NCBI GenBank assembly: GCA_051208035.1
Contig: JBPJFZ010000010.1
Coordinates: 1-64,000 of the forward strand
Source of the DNA: JACKOB01 sp024234575
Lineage (GTDB): Bacteria; Pseudomonadota; Gammaproteobacteria; Pseudomonadales; Oleiphilaceae
DNA length: 64,000 bases
Reading direction: 5' to 3'
Part shown: in pieces, positions 8,530 to 18,307 of the stretch
How positions within the stretch are numbered: the stretch's first letter is position 1
Layout of the letters: each line of letters begins with the position of its first letter
Translations under genes and position numbers: made by a program
The notes under the pieces: generated by a model
Databases searched by the model: none
Seen by the model: the letters and a program-made list of their open reading frames with translations, nothing else
Told to the model about the DNA's origin: nothing

Positions 8530-9309
8530 TTACTCCTGTCGCCAAATCATGGTCGCCATCCGGCCGGTTACGCCATCGCGACGGTAGGAAAAGAAAGATG
8601 CAGTTTCAGAATAAGTACAGCGATTGCCGCCAAATATCTCGCTAACACCCAGCTGGTTAAGTTTTTGTCGGGCCAGTAAGTAGATATCTGCCAGCCATTT
8701 GCTTTCATTCACTGTCGCAACAAATGCGCTCTGGTGCATACGGTGTTGACTGGTAAAAGCATCAAACACATCTTGACCAACTTCGAAAGCGCTTGGCCCG
8801 ATAGCAGGCCCTAACCAAGCAATTACTTTTTTAGGGTCGGGAAATTTAGCTACCCCTTGTGTCAGCACCCCCGCATAAAGTCCACGCCAGCCTGCATGCA
8901 AAGACGCTACTCGCTGGCCATCTTTATCCGTTAATAAAACAGGCAAACAGTCAGCAGTCATCACCACACAGGGCCGACGCACATCAGCACTGAAAGCGCC
9001 ATCAGCCGTCACTGCGCCAGCATAGTTACGACAATTGGAAACATCAATAACCTCGGCTGAATGTATTTGGTTGAGCCAGACAATATCTGTGGCAGACAGC
9101 TGAAAGTGACTGGCCAACAATGTTCGGTTGGCGGTTACTGCACAGTCTGAATCGCCAACGTGTAACCCCATGTTAAAGCTATCGTATGGCGCTTTACTGA
9201 AACCGCCGCGGCGACAGGTAGAGACTGCCCGGATATTCTCGGGCACATGCCAGTCAGGGGTTATAAACGATTGATTCGAATCGTGCTGTGGTTTTGTCGC
9301 CATGTCCAT
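8530..9309 (-). CDS. pgeF: peptidoglycan editing factor PgeF / laccase-domain protein (YfiH)
   Basis: Cytosolic protein of the YfiH/DUF152 family, described as a purine nucleoside phosphorylase-like oxidoreductase and as a factor that corrects misincorporated serine in muropeptides. Metal-site motifs are seen: NQIHSAEV, ADCLPVLLTD, LHAGWRG, and GPAIGPSAFEVG. 259 residues from the ATG at 9309, about 15-20 longer at the N terminus than E. coli YfiH. The frame is open to a TTG at 9333; ATGs at 9309 and 9303 are both possible and none has a strong ribosome site. Follows rluD closely, as in E. coli (rluD-yfiH-clpB). Confidence 0.88.
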   Translation of the reverse strand: MDMATKPQHDSNQSFITPDWHVPENIRAVSTCRRGGFSKAPYDSFNMGLHVGDSDCAVTANRTLLASHFQLSATDIVWLNQIHSAEVIDVSNCRNYAGAVTADGAFSADVRRPCVVMTADCLPVLLTDKDGQRVASLHAGWRGLYAGVLTQGVAKFPDPKKVIAWLGPAIGPSAFEVGQDVFDAFTSQHRMHQSAFVATVNESKWLADIYLLARQKLNQLGVSEIFGGNRCTYSETASFFSYRRDGVTGRMATMIWRQE

Positions 9310-9339
9310 CACATCAGGAAACTTTAAAAACAAATCGTG

Positions 9340-10299
9340 CTAAATTTCTTTCGGATTTTCTTCTCGAATAGTCTCGATCAGCACCTGCATGTCTTCTGGC
9401 ACTGCCGCCTCCCAACTCAACTCTTCCGCCGTTTTCGGGTGACGTAACTGCAAGCGCGTAGCATGCAGCGCCTGGCGCGTAAAACCTCGCAGCATTTGCA
9501 GTAACCGGTCGTCTGCGCCTGACGGTAGTTTGAGACGCCCACCATAGAGAGGGTCGCCCACTAGAGGAAAATGAATATGCGCCATATGCACGCGTATTTG
9601 ATGAGTTCTGCCAGTTTCTAATTTACAACGAACCAAGGTGTAGTCGTTAAAACGCTCTTCAATACGATAATGTGTGACAGCGGGTTTACCCATCGGGAAA
9701 ACTGACATTTTAAGCCGGTTTTGTGGATGTCTGGCAATAGGTTCGTCCACCTTGCCGCCACTAATCATTGCACCACAGACTACGGCCAGGTACTCACGCC
9801 CCATCGACCTGTCTTGCAATTGAGAAACCAGCGAGGTGTGCGCGATTAGCGACCGGGCAACCACCATTAACCCACTGGTGTCTTTATCGAGGCGGTGAAC
9901 GATACCTGCACGGGGAATCTTGTCGACTTCTGGAAAGTGATGTAACAACGCATTTACCAAGGTTCCGCCCGGATGACCGGCCGCAGGATGCACTACCAGC
10001 CCGGCAGGTTTGTTGATGACGATTATATGCTCGTCCTGAAAGGCAACATCCAGCGGGATATTCTCTGCCTCCCATCGATCACTAGACTCAATTTCGGCGA
10101 GAATGTTGACCACATCAAACACCACCACCTTGTCTTTGGGTCGAATGGATTTGCCATTAACCGTCAATGCGCCGGACTTTATCCATCCCTGAATACGCGA
10201 CCGGGAGTGCTCAGGCATAAGCTCTGCAACCGCTTGATCGACCCGCACCTCACCTAAGGATTCAGGTATGACAAAATCTGCCTCTACTACTTCTTTCAT
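9340..10299 (-). CDS. rluD: 23S rRNA pseudouridine(1911/1915/1917) synthase
   Basis: Makes the three pseudouridines in helix 69 of 23S rRNA, needed for ribosome assembly and termination. 319 residues. An N-terminal S4 RNA-binding domain (about 15-75, with the SRSRIQGWIKSG pattern) is followed by the RluA-type catalytic domain with the active-site motif HRLDKDTSGLMV and GRTHQIRVHM. Divergent from bamD, the standard gammaproteobacterial arrangement. RluC is the alternative family member, but the bamD neighbourhood and 319-residue length favour RluD. Confidence 0.93.
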   Translation of the reverse strand: MKEVVEADFVIPESLGEVRVDQAVAELMPEHSRSRIQGWIKSGALTVNGKSIRPKDKVVVFDVVNILAEIESSDRWEAENIPLDVAFQDEHIIVINKPAGLVVHPAAGHPGGTLVNALLHHFPEVDKIPRAGIVHRLDKDTSGLMVVARSLIAHTSLVSQLQDRSMGREYLAVVCGAMISGGKVDEPIARHPQNRLKMSVFPMGKPAVTHYRIEERFNDYTLVRCKLETGRTHQIRVHMAHIHFPLVGDPLYGGRLKLPSGADDRLLQMLRGFTRQALHATRLQLRHPKTAEELSWEAAVPEDMQVLIETIREENPKEI

Positions 10300-10461
10300 T
10301 TGACTCTCTGCGTAACATCAATTTAACTTTGTTGACTTTTCTAACTGTGGAATAATAACGCGCTTTACTGAAAACTGACTAATTATCTCGGATTTAATTC
10401 ACTTGCCGCTGGTAAAACAGCCTCACCATCACTCAGGAAGTACCAGAGCACCGTGCTATCA

Positions 10462-11298
10462 ATGACTCTCAAAAATAATTTACTTGCCAGGCTTTTAATT
10501 TTGTTGGCTTTTGCCTTCACCGGATGTGCCACTACCGACGGTCCAGAGCTGTCTGAAGAAGAACTGTACAAATCTGCCAGTGACGCTCTTAAATCGCGAA
10601 ATTTTCGCGAGGCAACCAGGCAGTTAGAAGCGCTGGAAGCCAGATATCCGTTTGGACGATTTGCCGAGCAGTCCCAGCTTGAGCTTATCTACGCCAGATA
10701 CGCCAGCCTTGACCTTGAAGGTTCAAAAGCCGCAGCCAATCGCTTTATTCGTCTGCACCCCACCAGTGAAAACGTCGATTACGCCTACTATATGCGCGGT
10801 CTGGCCGCTTACAACACAGATGGTGGTTTGGCGGCTCAATGGTTTCCGATAGACTCGTCATCCAGGGATCCTGGTGAAATGAGAGCAGCGTTTGCAGACT
10901 TTGCGCAGCTGGTCAATCGTTACCCGGAAAGCCCCTACGCGGCCGATGCTCGCCAGCGCATGCTGAATGTCCGCAACCGTCTCGCAGATTATGAACTGCA
11001 TGCCGCCCGTTATTATATTCGGCGAGAAGCTTATCTGGCAGCGGCAAACCGGGCCCGACAAGTGGTAGAGGGTTACCCACAGACACCTGCTGCCGAGACT
11101 GGCTTAATATTAATGGTAGAACTTTACCGTAAACTGGGAATGCCAACACATGCAGATGACGCACTGGCCGTTCTGGCAGCAAGCTTTCCTGAAAGCGCAG
11201 CCTTTGATAAAAAAATGCGCTTTAAGTCAAATTTAGTGAAAACAGAAGATCGTTCGCTGGCAGGTTTGTTTACTTTAGACATATTTAACGACGAATAA
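10462..11298 (+). CDS. bamD: outer membrane assembly lipoprotein BamD
   Basis: Essential lipoprotein of the BAM complex that folds beta-barrel proteins into the outer membrane. Signal peptide with lipobox FTGC, cysteine near residue 17, then TPR repeats typical of YfiO/ComL (RNFREATRQLEALEARYPFG, and later ADARQRMLNVRNRLADYELHAA in pieces). 278 residues from ATG. An in-frame GTG at 10453 has AGGAAG 12 bases upstream and is a real alternative start adding three residues. Divergent from rluD across a 162-bp gap containing TTGACT at 10332-10337, a possible -35 without a clear -10. Confidence 0.94.
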   Translation: MTLKNNLLARLLILLAFAFTGCATTDGPELSEEELYKSASDALKSRNFREATRQLEALEARYPFGRFAEQSQLELIYARYASLDLEGSKAAANRFIRLHPTSENVDYAYYMRGLAAYNTDGGLAAQWFPIDSSSRDPGEMRAAFADFAQLVNRYPESPYAADARQRMLNVRNRLADYELHAARYYIRREAYLAAANRARQVVEGYPQTPAAETGLILMVELYRKLGMPTHADDALAVLAASFPESAAFDKKMRFKSNLVKTEDRSLAGLFTLDIFNDE

Positions 11299-11316
11299 AA
11301 TGGGGGCAAGCCCCCA
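11296..11316 (-). terminator. terminator of nadE
   Basis: TGGGGGC (11301-11307) and GCCCCCA (11310-11316) form a GC-rich hairpin with a two-base centre. On the minus strand it is followed by TTTTATT, so it ends nadE. On the plus strand no T-run follows, although it lies directly after the bamD stop. Confidence 0.7.
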
Positions 11317-11331
11317 CACCAAGAACAGTTG

Positions 11332-12975
11332 TTAACTCCCCATCTTCCAGCCATTGGTGATGGGGTATCGTCGATCCTTACCAAACCCTCGCTCAGTAAT
11401 CCTTACCCCGATGGGTGCTTGCCTGCGCTTATATTCATTAATATCTACCAGCCTCACCACCCGCTCGACCTGGGTTTTATCAAAGCCCATTTCGATGATG
11501 CTAGCAGCACTCTGATCTTTCTCTACGTATAAGCGTAGAATTTCATCAAGGGTGTCATAAGGTGGCAGACTGTCTTCGTCTTTCTGATCCGGCGCTAACT
11601 CTGCTGAAGGTGGTCGATCAATGACTCGCTGAGGAATGCAATGCGAAAGTGAGTTTCGATAAGCAGCAAGTTTAAATACCAACGTTTTCGGCACATCTTT
11701 CAAGACATCAAAACCACCTGCCATATCGCCGTAAAGCGTTGAATAACCCACCGCCATTTCACTTTTATTGCCAGTGGTCAACACCAGCGCACCAGTTTTG
11801 TTCGAGAGACTCATCAACAACACGCCACGACAGCGAGCCTGCAGATTCTCTTCCGTTGTGTCTGGTTTCAAGCCGGTAAAAGCCGGCTCTAACGCACTCA
11901 TAAATGCGTTGTAGATGGGCGCGATTGAAATAACGTCGTATTGTACCTGCAGTATTGCGGCCTCTTCGGCGGCATCTTCGATACTCATCTGCGAAGTATA
12001 AGTAAAAGGCATCATCACTGCTCGCACTCTCTCAGCCCCCAGCGCATCGACTGCGATTGCCAAGGTTAATGCCGAATCAATCCCCCCCGACAATCCCAAA
12101 ACAACCGAACGAAATCCATTTTTATTCACATAGTCACGCACACCTAACACAAGTGCCTGATAAACGCTTTGCTCCACACTGAGCTCTTCTGTGCTGTCGA
12201 CGATGGGTACGGCGGTCATGTCCCCGGCGGAGCCAGTATCGAACTCAACCAAATAAAGTGCCTCGGCAAACTGCGGAAAACTTGCACAGCAGTTGCCTTG
12301 CTGATCAAACACCATCGAGCCACCATCAAAGATCAACTCGTCCTGGCCACCAATCAAATTTACATAGACAACGGGAAAATTATTCTGCAACGCCCGTGAT
12401 GCGACCAGCTTCTTCCGGTGCCCTAGTTTGCCCAGGTGAAAGGGGGAGGCATTTAAATTTAACAGTATTTGTGCACCAGCTGCTTTCGCCTTCGCGGCAG
12501 GAGCTTCGTGCCACAGGTCTTCACAAATCGTCACCCCTAAGCTGATACCATTTATATAAAAGCACGCCGCCTCATTACCTTCGGCAAAGTAGCGTTTTTC
12601 GTCAAAGACCTGATAGTTAGGTAAACAGTGTTTGTAATAACGGGTCACAAGCTCACCATTGCAAAACACACCCGCAGCGTTATAGAGATGCGTACCGTCA
12701 TGCCATGGATAGCCCAATACGATGGTGTGACCGGCGCCTAATTGCGTACTCGCCTGACAAACTTGCAAAATGGCAGATTCGACACGCTTTTGCATGCTGG
12801 CACGCAACAGTAAGTCTTCGGGTGGATAACCGGTGAGGGTTAACTCAGGAAATACAATAACGTCAAAATTATGCAGAGCTTTGGCTTTTTCTATCGCGCT
12901 ACAAACCTTATCCGTGTTGCCAGGTATGTCACCGACAATGAAATCCAACTGAGCCAAAACGACCTTTAATTTCAC
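11332..12975 (-). CDS. nadE: glutamine-dependent NAD+ synthetase
   Basis: Final step of NAD synthesis: adenylates nicotinate adenine dinucleotide and amidates it with ammonia from glutamine. 547 residues with two domains. The N-terminal nitrilase-type glutaminase shows its catalytic triad E44 (FPELTLTGYPPEDLL), K114 (RYYKHCLPNYQ) and C150 (GVTICEDLWHE). The C-terminal synthetase has the P-loop SGGIDS at about 295-300. This is the long glutamine-using form, not the short ammonia-using one. Convergent with bamD; it interrupts the bamD-pilS adjacency I recall from Pseudomonas. Confidence 0.95.
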   Translation of the reverse strand: MKLKVVLAQLDFIVGDIPGNTDKVCSAIEKAKALHNFDVIVFPELTLTGYPPEDLLLRASMQKRVESAILQVCQASTQLGAGHTIVLGYPWHDGTHLYNAAGVFCNGELVTRYYKHCLPNYQVFDEKRYFAEGNEAACFYINGISLGVTICEDLWHEAPAAKAKAAGAQILLNLNASPFHLGKLGHRKKLVASRALQNNFPVVYVNLIGGQDELIFDGGSMVFDQQGNCCASFPQFAEALYLVEFDTGSAGDMTAVPIVDSTEELSVEQSVYQALVLGVRDYVNKNGFRSVVLGLSGGIDSALTLAIAVDALGAERVRAVMMPFTYTSQMSIEDAAEEAAILQVQYDVISIAPIYNAFMSALEPAFTGLKPDTTEENLQARCRGVLLMSLSNKTGALVLTTGNKSEMAVGYSTLYGDMAGGFDVLKDVPKTLVFKLAAYRNSLSHCIPQRVIDRPPSAELAPDQKDEDSLPPYDTLDEILRLYVEKDQSAASIIEMGFDKTQVERVVRLVDINEYKRRQAPIGVRITERGFGKDRRYPITNGWKMGS

Positions 12976-13102
12976 GCAATAAGTTCCTCATAGATAAATT
13001 GACAGGGAAAGAGTCAGGCTAAAACCCGCGTCGGCTATTATACTGATAAGCAGGCATGATATTAACTGCCATATACAGCAAGTTGCGAAAGGTATTACTT
13101 AC

Positions 13103-13108
13103 TATAAT
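13103..13108 (+). promoter_or_regulatory. possible -10 element of the pilS promoter
   Basis: A perfect TATAAT 40 bases before the pilS ATG. No good -35 is seen at 16-18 bases; TTGCGA lies 14 bases upstream. The spacing makes this tentative. Confidence 0.35.
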
Positions 13109-13148
13109 CCGCACTAAAAAGTCGCCCTTTACCTGATAAAGATAAAAC

Positions 13149-14756
13149 ATGTCTCTATTTTCTGTCAGCACCGAACTCACGCAAACCAACGATATTTTGC
13201 CGACCAAGTTATTTCGGGTATTTAATCATTATCGGCTGGTTATTGCCCTCGTTATGCTTGGGTCTCTTTTTATCGACTACAGGGGATTGGGTGCATTTCG
13301 CTCTGAACTTGCCTATCAGATTTGTGTGGTCGCCTACTTGGCGCTCAACGTGTTCACCGCATTTTTACTGCTCGCAGGGCTCACACCAAACAAACGCCAT
13401 ATTACCGTATCAATGATTGTTGATATTTTCTTGCTGCATGTATTGATGTACACCAGTGTGGGTGTTTCCAGCGGACTCGCTAACCTGGTGGTGATCAGTC
13501 TTGCGGCCGGCAACATATTAATTCAAGGCAGACTGGGCACTTTGCTGGCGGCACTCGCCGCGCTGCTGTCATTAGGCATCGAAATTTACCCCATGCTTTA
13601 CGATCATGCTAATGCACAAGGCATCGTACAGGCAGGGCTGCTTGGCATTATCTATTTTGCCACAGCATTTATACTGCAAAATATCGCCCGCCGAATCAGT
13701 GCCAGTGAGCTGCTGGCACAGAAAAGGGCGAAGAACATTGCCCAACTGGAATTGCTCAACCATCAAATCATCCAGCGCATGTTAACGGGCATTATTGTAA
13801 CCGATGATTTTGGCAATATTCGTCTGATGAATCAGGCGGCGGCCAATTTAGCGTTCCCTTCAGGTACACAACCCGAGGGGCGTAACCAGTTACCTGACGC
13901 GTTACGTGAGCGTTTCGACCGATGGATTTTTGATGCAGCGACACGCAGCTCGCCTTTTCGACCGGACACCAGCCGCCCAGCGGTGCAGGCAAACTTTACC
14001 CAGCTCGAAAAGGATCAGGGGCACGACATTCTTATTTTTCTTGAGGACACCAGCAAGGTGGCGCAGCAAGCCCAGCAATTAAAACTTGCTTCACTGGGCC
14101 GACTAACGGCTGGTATTGCCCATGAAATCCGAAACCCCCTTGGTGCAATCAGCCACGCCTCACAATTACTGGCTGAATCCGAATCACTCGACAAAGCCGA
14201 TCGTAAGATGACAGAGATCATTCTACGCCACGCCAAGCGCATGAATGGCATCATCGAAAATGTGCTACAGCTTTCCAGACGTAAACAACCTGAAGTTCAA
14301 GTATTAAACCTGCAAGAATGGCTACAGGAGTTTGTTACCACCTACACCGCCGGCGGCCCTGTACAAGCCAACATCAACATCGAAGATGCCAAAGCGGATG
14401 TGCAGGCGCGCTTCGACCCATCACAACTTGACCAGGTGTTAACAAACCTGTTCGATAACGGCCTGCGCTACAGCAAAGAAAACACTGGCATGTCAGCACT
14501 AAAGCTTCGAATTGGCGTCAACGAGATCAGTGACCGAGCTTATCTCGACATTATCGATTTTGGTAAAGGTATCGATGAGGAAAACCTGCAGCATATCTTC
14601 GAGCCATTCTTTACTACCAACCACACCGGCACTGGATTGGGATTGTATTTGTGCCGAGAATTATGCGAAGCCAACCAAGCCCAACTAGACTATATAAAAA
14701 GCGAGCACGAAAGCTGCTTCAGAATTACTTTCGTGCATCATAAAAAGATCGCCTAA
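13149..14756 (+). CDS. pilS: type IV pilus sensor histidine kinase PilS
   Basis: Membrane sensor kinase partnering PilR; in Pseudomonas it senses pilin in the membrane and controls pilA transcription. 535 residues: about six transmembrane segments (roughly 28-180), a PAS domain (about 200-300), a HisKA dimerisation domain with the phospho-acceptor H325 in GIAHEIRNPLGAISHAS, and an HATPase with the N box (TNLFDNGLRYS) and G boxes (DFGKGIDEENL, TGTGLGLYLC). Forms an operon with pilR, 44 bases downstream. The ATG has only a weak ribosome site. Confidence 0.94.
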   Translation: MSLFSVSTELTQTNDILPTKLFRVFNHYRLVIALVMLGSLFIDYRGLGAFRSELAYQICVVAYLALNVFTAFLLLAGLTPNKRHITVSMIVDIFLLHVLMYTSVGVSSGLANLVVISLAAGNILIQGRLGTLLAALAALLSLGIEIYPMLYDHANAQGIVQAGLLGIIYFATAFILQNIARRISASELLAQKRAKNIAQLELLNHQIIQRMLTGIIVTDDFGNIRLMNQAAANLAFPSGTQPEGRNQLPDALRERFDRWIFDAATRSSPFRPDTSRPAVQANFTQLEKDQGHDILIFLEDTSKVAQQAQQLKLASLGRLTAGIAHEIRNPLGAISHASQLLAESESLDKADRKMTEIILRHAKRMNGIIENVLQLSRRKQPEVQVLNLQEWLQEFVTTYTAGGPVQANINIEDAKADVQARFDPSQLDQVLTNLFDNGLRYSKENTGMSALKLRIGVNEISDRAYLDIIDFGKGIDEENLQHIFEPFFTTNHTGTGLGLYLCRELCEANQAQLDYIKSEHESCFRITFVHHKKIA

Positions 14757-14800
14757 TCGGCTTAGATATTACGGCTGACGATAAAAGAGACCATATATTC

Positions 14801-16180
14801 ATGTCTATCAAAAATGCACTGGTTGTGGACGATGAACCAGACATCAGAGAATTACTTGAAATTACCCTGCTACGTATGGGAATAGACACTGTCTGCGCGG
14901 CGACAGTTAAAGAAGCTTACGCAGCGCTTGGCACACAAGAATTTCATCTTTGCCTGACGGATATGAACCTACCAGATGGCAATGGCATTGATCTGGTGGC
15001 GCATATTCAAAAACAATTTCCCAGTACCCCCGTAGCGGTCATAACAGCCTACGGAAGCATGGACACGGCGGTTGCCGCCCTGAAAGCCGGTGCTTTTGAT
15101 TTTGTCTCCAAACCCATTGAACTAGCTCGTTTGCGCGAGCTGGTTGAAAGTGCTTTACGACTCAGCACAAAAGAAATCACCCCAAACATTCCTGAGTCAG
15201 AAGCTGACAGCCAATTACTGGGAACATCCCAAGGAATGGATAAGCTGCGAGCCCAGATTCGCAAATTGGCCAGAAGCCAGGCGCCGGTATACATCAGCGG
15301 CGAATCGGGAAGCGGTAAAGAAATGGTCGCCAAAATGATCCATCAGCTTGGCCCCCGGGCAGAGAATGCCTTTGTTCCCGTCAACTGCGGTGCGATTCCT
15401 ACGGAGCTTATGGAAAGTGAGTTCTTCGGACACAAGAAAGGCAGTTTTACCGGCGCTTTAGAAAATAAGACGGGGCTATTTCAGGCAGCAGAAGGAGGCA
15501 CATTGTTTCTGGATGAAGTGGCCGATCTGCCCATGGCCATGCAAGTGAAGCTGCTACGCTCGATTCAGGAAAAAACCGTTCGGCCAGTGGGCGAGCAAAA
15601 AGAGATTCCCGTGAACGTGCGCATCTTAAGTGCGACACACAAAGACCTGGCAATTGAAGTTGAGGAAAACCGCTTTCGCCAGGATTTGTTTTATCGAATC
15701 AATGTGATCGAACTTAAAGTACCACCTTTGCGAGAGCGCCGGGATGACATTCCCATGTTAGCGCATCATATTCTAGAGCGTATCGCCCAAGAGTGCGGCA
15801 TCGAAAATGCCAGACTTACCCCCGACGCTATGCGTGCTCTCCAAAACCATCACTTCCCTGGTAACGTACGGGAACTGGAGAACATCATCGAAAGGGCATT
15901 TACGCTGTGTGAAAACGACACCATCGATGCCGATGATTTACACCTGCAAAATGCCGACTTTGAGTCGGACGAAGGCAACGACCGTCTGCAGGCGCACCTG
16001 CAGAACACGGCAGCACACAAGGGTGGCGTAAACCTCGAAGAGTTTCTCGAAACCATTGAAAAACAGGCGATCGAGAAAGCCCTGGAAGAAACCCGCTGGA
16101 ACAAAACCGCCGCTGCTAAGAAGCTGGGAATCAGCTTCAGAGCACTGCGCTATCGATTGAAAAAGCTGGGGATGGAATAA
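14801..16180 (+). CDS. pilR: sigma-54-dependent response regulator PilR
   Basis: NtrC-family activator of pilin genes with RNA polymerase sigma-54. 459 residues: receiver domain with phospho-acceptor D54 (CLTDMNLPDG), AAA+ domain with Walker A GESGSGKE and the sigma-54 contact loop GSFTGA (the PilR version of GAFTGA), Walker B LFLDEVADLP, and a C-terminal Fis-type helix-turn-helix (KTAAAKKLGISFRALRYRL). Cotranscribed with pilS. No clear sigma-54 promoter was found in this window; the major pilin gene is expected elsewhere. Confidence 0.95.
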   Translation: MSIKNALVVDDEPDIRELLEITLLRMGIDTVCAATVKEAYAALGTQEFHLCLTDMNLPDGNGIDLVAHIQKQFPSTPVAVITAYGSMDTAVAALKAGAFDFVSKPIELARLRELVESALRLSTKEITPNIPESEADSQLLGTSQGMDKLRAQIRKLARSQAPVYISGESGSGKEMVAKMIHQLGPRAENAFVPVNCGAIPTELMESEFFGHKKGSFTGALENKTGLFQAAEGGTLFLDEVADLPMAMQVKLLRSIQEKTVRPVGEQKEIPVNVRILSATHKDLAIEVEENRFRQDLFYRINVIELKVPPLRERRDDIPMLAHHILERIAQECGIENARLTPDAMRALQNHHFPGNVRELENIIERAFTLCENDTIDADDLHLQNADFESDEGNDRLQAHLQNTAAHKGGVNLEEFLETIEKQAIEKALEETRWNKTAAAKKLGISFRALRYRLKKLGME

Positions 16181-16209
16181 GCAGGAAGATAACGCACCAC
16201 CTGTTAGTT

Positions 16210-17313
16210 TTATGAGGTGAGGCTGGTGACTTTTAGTGACGGATGATAAGGCGCCGGATCAAATGGCAGCTCGCCCTGCAAAACGGTCTCGGTAAGTAAT
16301 TGAACAGACGCTGGTGCCAAGACCAGGCCATTACGAAAGTGACCCGCATTAATAAACAGACCGGGGATTTGAGGGATTTCGCCAATCACCGGAACGCCAT
16401 CTTCACACCCCGGCCGTAAGCCAGCCCAGTGCGCTTCGATTTGCGCGCTGGCAAGCTCTGGAAACATATCAATCGCTACATCCGTCAATGTATCTTTTGC
16501 GGTTGCTGTTGTGGTTTTATCGAAGCCGCAATCTTCTAGTGTGCTACCTGCCAGCACTCTGCCGTCGCGTCGAGGAATGACGTATTTGCCATCGCATAGT
16601 ACTACTCTGCGCACCAATGGCTTATCGGTCTTAAATAGCACCATCTGCCCTTTGATCGGCTTTACGGGTATCGATAGATTCAACATGCCCAGTAACTGAT
16701 TACTCCAGGCACCGGCGGTTATCACAACAGCATCTGCTAAAAAATCGTTGCGATCAGTGCGAACACCACTCACACGGTCACCGTTAAAGATGAACGATGC
16801 AATACTTTGTTGCTCGGCGATCGTCACCCTGGCATCACGCTCTAATGATGTTCGCAGGGCACGCATCAACCTGGGGTTTCTAATACTTGCCACTTGCGGC
16901 ATATAGAGCGCGCGCTTTACCCCTTCGCGCAGATTTGGTTCTAAACGGTAGATTTCCTCGGGCTCTATGGCATTTAGCCAGAGGCTATTGCTCTCACCCC
17001 AGGCCAGCGCTTTGGCTTCATCCGGTACCGAAAGCACCATCAGACCATGGCGACACAACTCGGGGTCGATATCACTTTCGGCCTCAACAGACACTGCCAG
17101 GTTTGCGTAATAGGTCTGGGACCAGCTGGCTAAAGCTGTTACCGCATCGTTGTAGCGCCAGGGGTATAAGGGTGAGACAATGCCACCGCCTGCCCAGCTC
17201 GCCTCTTTGCCACACAACCCTTTTTCAATGAGCGTTACCTCACAGCCCCGCTGCGCCAGACTTCTTGCCTGCATCATGCCGATGGCACCACCACCGATAA
17301 TTAAAACCTTCAT
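16210..17313 (-). CDS. thiO: glycine oxidase ThiO (FAD-dependent amino acid oxidase)
   Basis: Flavoenzyme of the DAAO family; oxidises glycine to iminoglycine for the thiamine thiazole ring. 367 residues starting MKVLIIGGGAIGMMQA, the Rossmann FAD motif (GGGAIG). The C-terminal GLRPGCEDGVPVIGE and GHFRNGLVLAPAS are also family signatures. The frame is open to 17388, but the ATG at 17313 has GAGAGGAT upstream and starts exactly at the FAD motif. The pilR-thiO-fimT neighbourhood is the same as in Pseudomonas. No thiazole-synthesis genes are nearby, so another amino-acid substrate is not excluded. Confidence 0.85.
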   Translation of the reverse strand: MKVLIIGGGAIGMMQARSLAQRGCEVTLIEKGLCGKEASWAGGGIVSPLYPWRYNDAVTALASWSQTYYANLAVSVEAESDIDPELCRHGLMVLSVPDEAKALAWGESNSLWLNAIEPEEIYRLEPNLREGVKRALYMPQVASIRNPRLMRALRTSLERDARVTIAEQQSIASFIFNGDRVSGVRTDRNDFLADAVVITAGAWSNQLLGMLNLSIPVKPIKGQMVLFKTDKPLVRRVVLCDGKYVIPRRDGRVLAGSTLEDCGFDKTTTATAKDTLTDVAIDMFPELASAQIEAHWAGLRPGCEDGVPVIGEIPQIPGLFINAGHFRNGLVLAPASVQLLTETVLQGELPFDPAPYHPSLKVTSLTS

Positions 17314-17597
17314 GTCACATCCTCTCAGAACAATATCGGTCGATTGGGTTGTTGTACAAGCCACCAGCAGGGCCGGGACGAGGGACAAGACTAACCAAAC
17401 GTCTTTACAAATAAAACACTTTCGTTAGCAATTAGCCGCTTCTAGTGAGCATATTTTAACGAGCATTAATAATTTTGATGAAATAACAGCCAGTAGCTGG
17501 CATTATACGCACCGCGCTCAGGATGAGCGCCGTGATGCCAGACGCTTTTTAGTTCGCAAGCATCAGACTACAAACCACCGAATAAAAGGATTTATTC

Positions 17598-18239
17598 ATG
17601 CCATACCGCCGTTATATGGGCACGAGCGTGCGTGCCAATGTCATCGTACCAACTCAACATCCCCATTCTCACAAGCCTGTTCACAGAAATGGCTTTACCC
17701 TGATAGAGCTGCTTTGTACGCTCGCGATAATCGCTGTATTACTAGGTATCGCGGTGCCATCAATGACCACGCTACTGCAACAAAGCAGAAGCACTGCCTT
17801 TGCCAATGAGCTCACCGGTCTGGTGAATGCTACCCGGCAGCTTGCGGTGTCTTCACAAACCGTCACGACGTTTTGCCCAACGATTGATTACCTCACCTGT
17901 TCGAAAGACTGGTCGCAGGGGGCGATGGTGTTTACTGACGAAAATGCAAATTTAACACTCGATGATAACGACCAGCTTTTTCGGGTGTTACCCGCACTGA
18001 AAGATGGTAACAAACTCTACTGGCGGGCATTCCAGAATAAACAATTAATACAGTTTTCCCCCATGGGTTACACCCGCAGTCAGAATGGTACTTTTACATT
18101 TTGCCCACATACCGGCGGGCTCACTACCACACGGCTACTTATCGTCAACAAATCTGGTCGCGTTAGACCAGGCACAGATAAAAACAATGACGGTATTCAA
18201 GAACAACCTAATGGCAAAGCACCAGATTGTGAGGCCTAA
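17598..18239 (+). CDS. fimT: type IV pilus minor pseudopilin FimT (GspH/FimT family)
   Basis: Prepilin-like protein of 213 residues. The cleavage/methylation motif is HRNG|FTLIELLCTLAIIAVLLG, with a 32-residue leader that is long for the family; an in-frame ATG at residue 7 would shorten it. The C-terminal half is the GspH beta domain (AMVFTDENANLTLDDNDQLFR). FimT homologues take part in pilus biogenesis and, in some bacteria, DNA uptake. Transcribed apart from and toward the fimU-pilE operon. The tail DKNNDGIQE resembles a Ca2+-binding loop and ends with a Cys three residues from the C terminus. Confidence 0.85.
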   Translation: MPYRRYMGTSVRANVIVPTQHPHSHKPVHRNGFTLIELLCTLAIIAVLLGIAVPSMTTLLQQSRSTAFANELTGLVNATRQLAVSSQTVTTFCPTIDYLTCSKDWSQGAMVFTDENANLTLDDNDQLFRVLPALKDGNKLYWRAFQNKQLIQFSPMGYTRSQNGTFTFCPHTGGLTTTRLLIVNKSGRVRPGTDKNNDGIQEQPNGKAPDCEA

Positions 18240-18256
18240 AACAAACCCTGCCACAA

Positions 18257-18283
18257 ACAAAAAAGGAGCCGAGGCTCCTTTTG
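18257..18283. terminator. bidirectional terminator between fimT and pilE
   Basis: Stem AAGGAGCC (18263-18270) and GGCTCCTT (18273-18280) with a tiny centre. On the minus strand it is followed by TTTTTTGTTTG, ending pilE and the minor-pilin operon; on the plus strand TTTT follows, ending fimT. Confidence 0.85.
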
Positions 18284-18307
18284 TAATCATACGATGTTTG
18301 CCAACTG

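Noticed and set aside
8372..8587. 71-codon plus-strand frame between clpB and pgeF.
   Set aside because: It runs across the clpB promoter and into the antisense of pgeF; no domain pattern or ribosome site.
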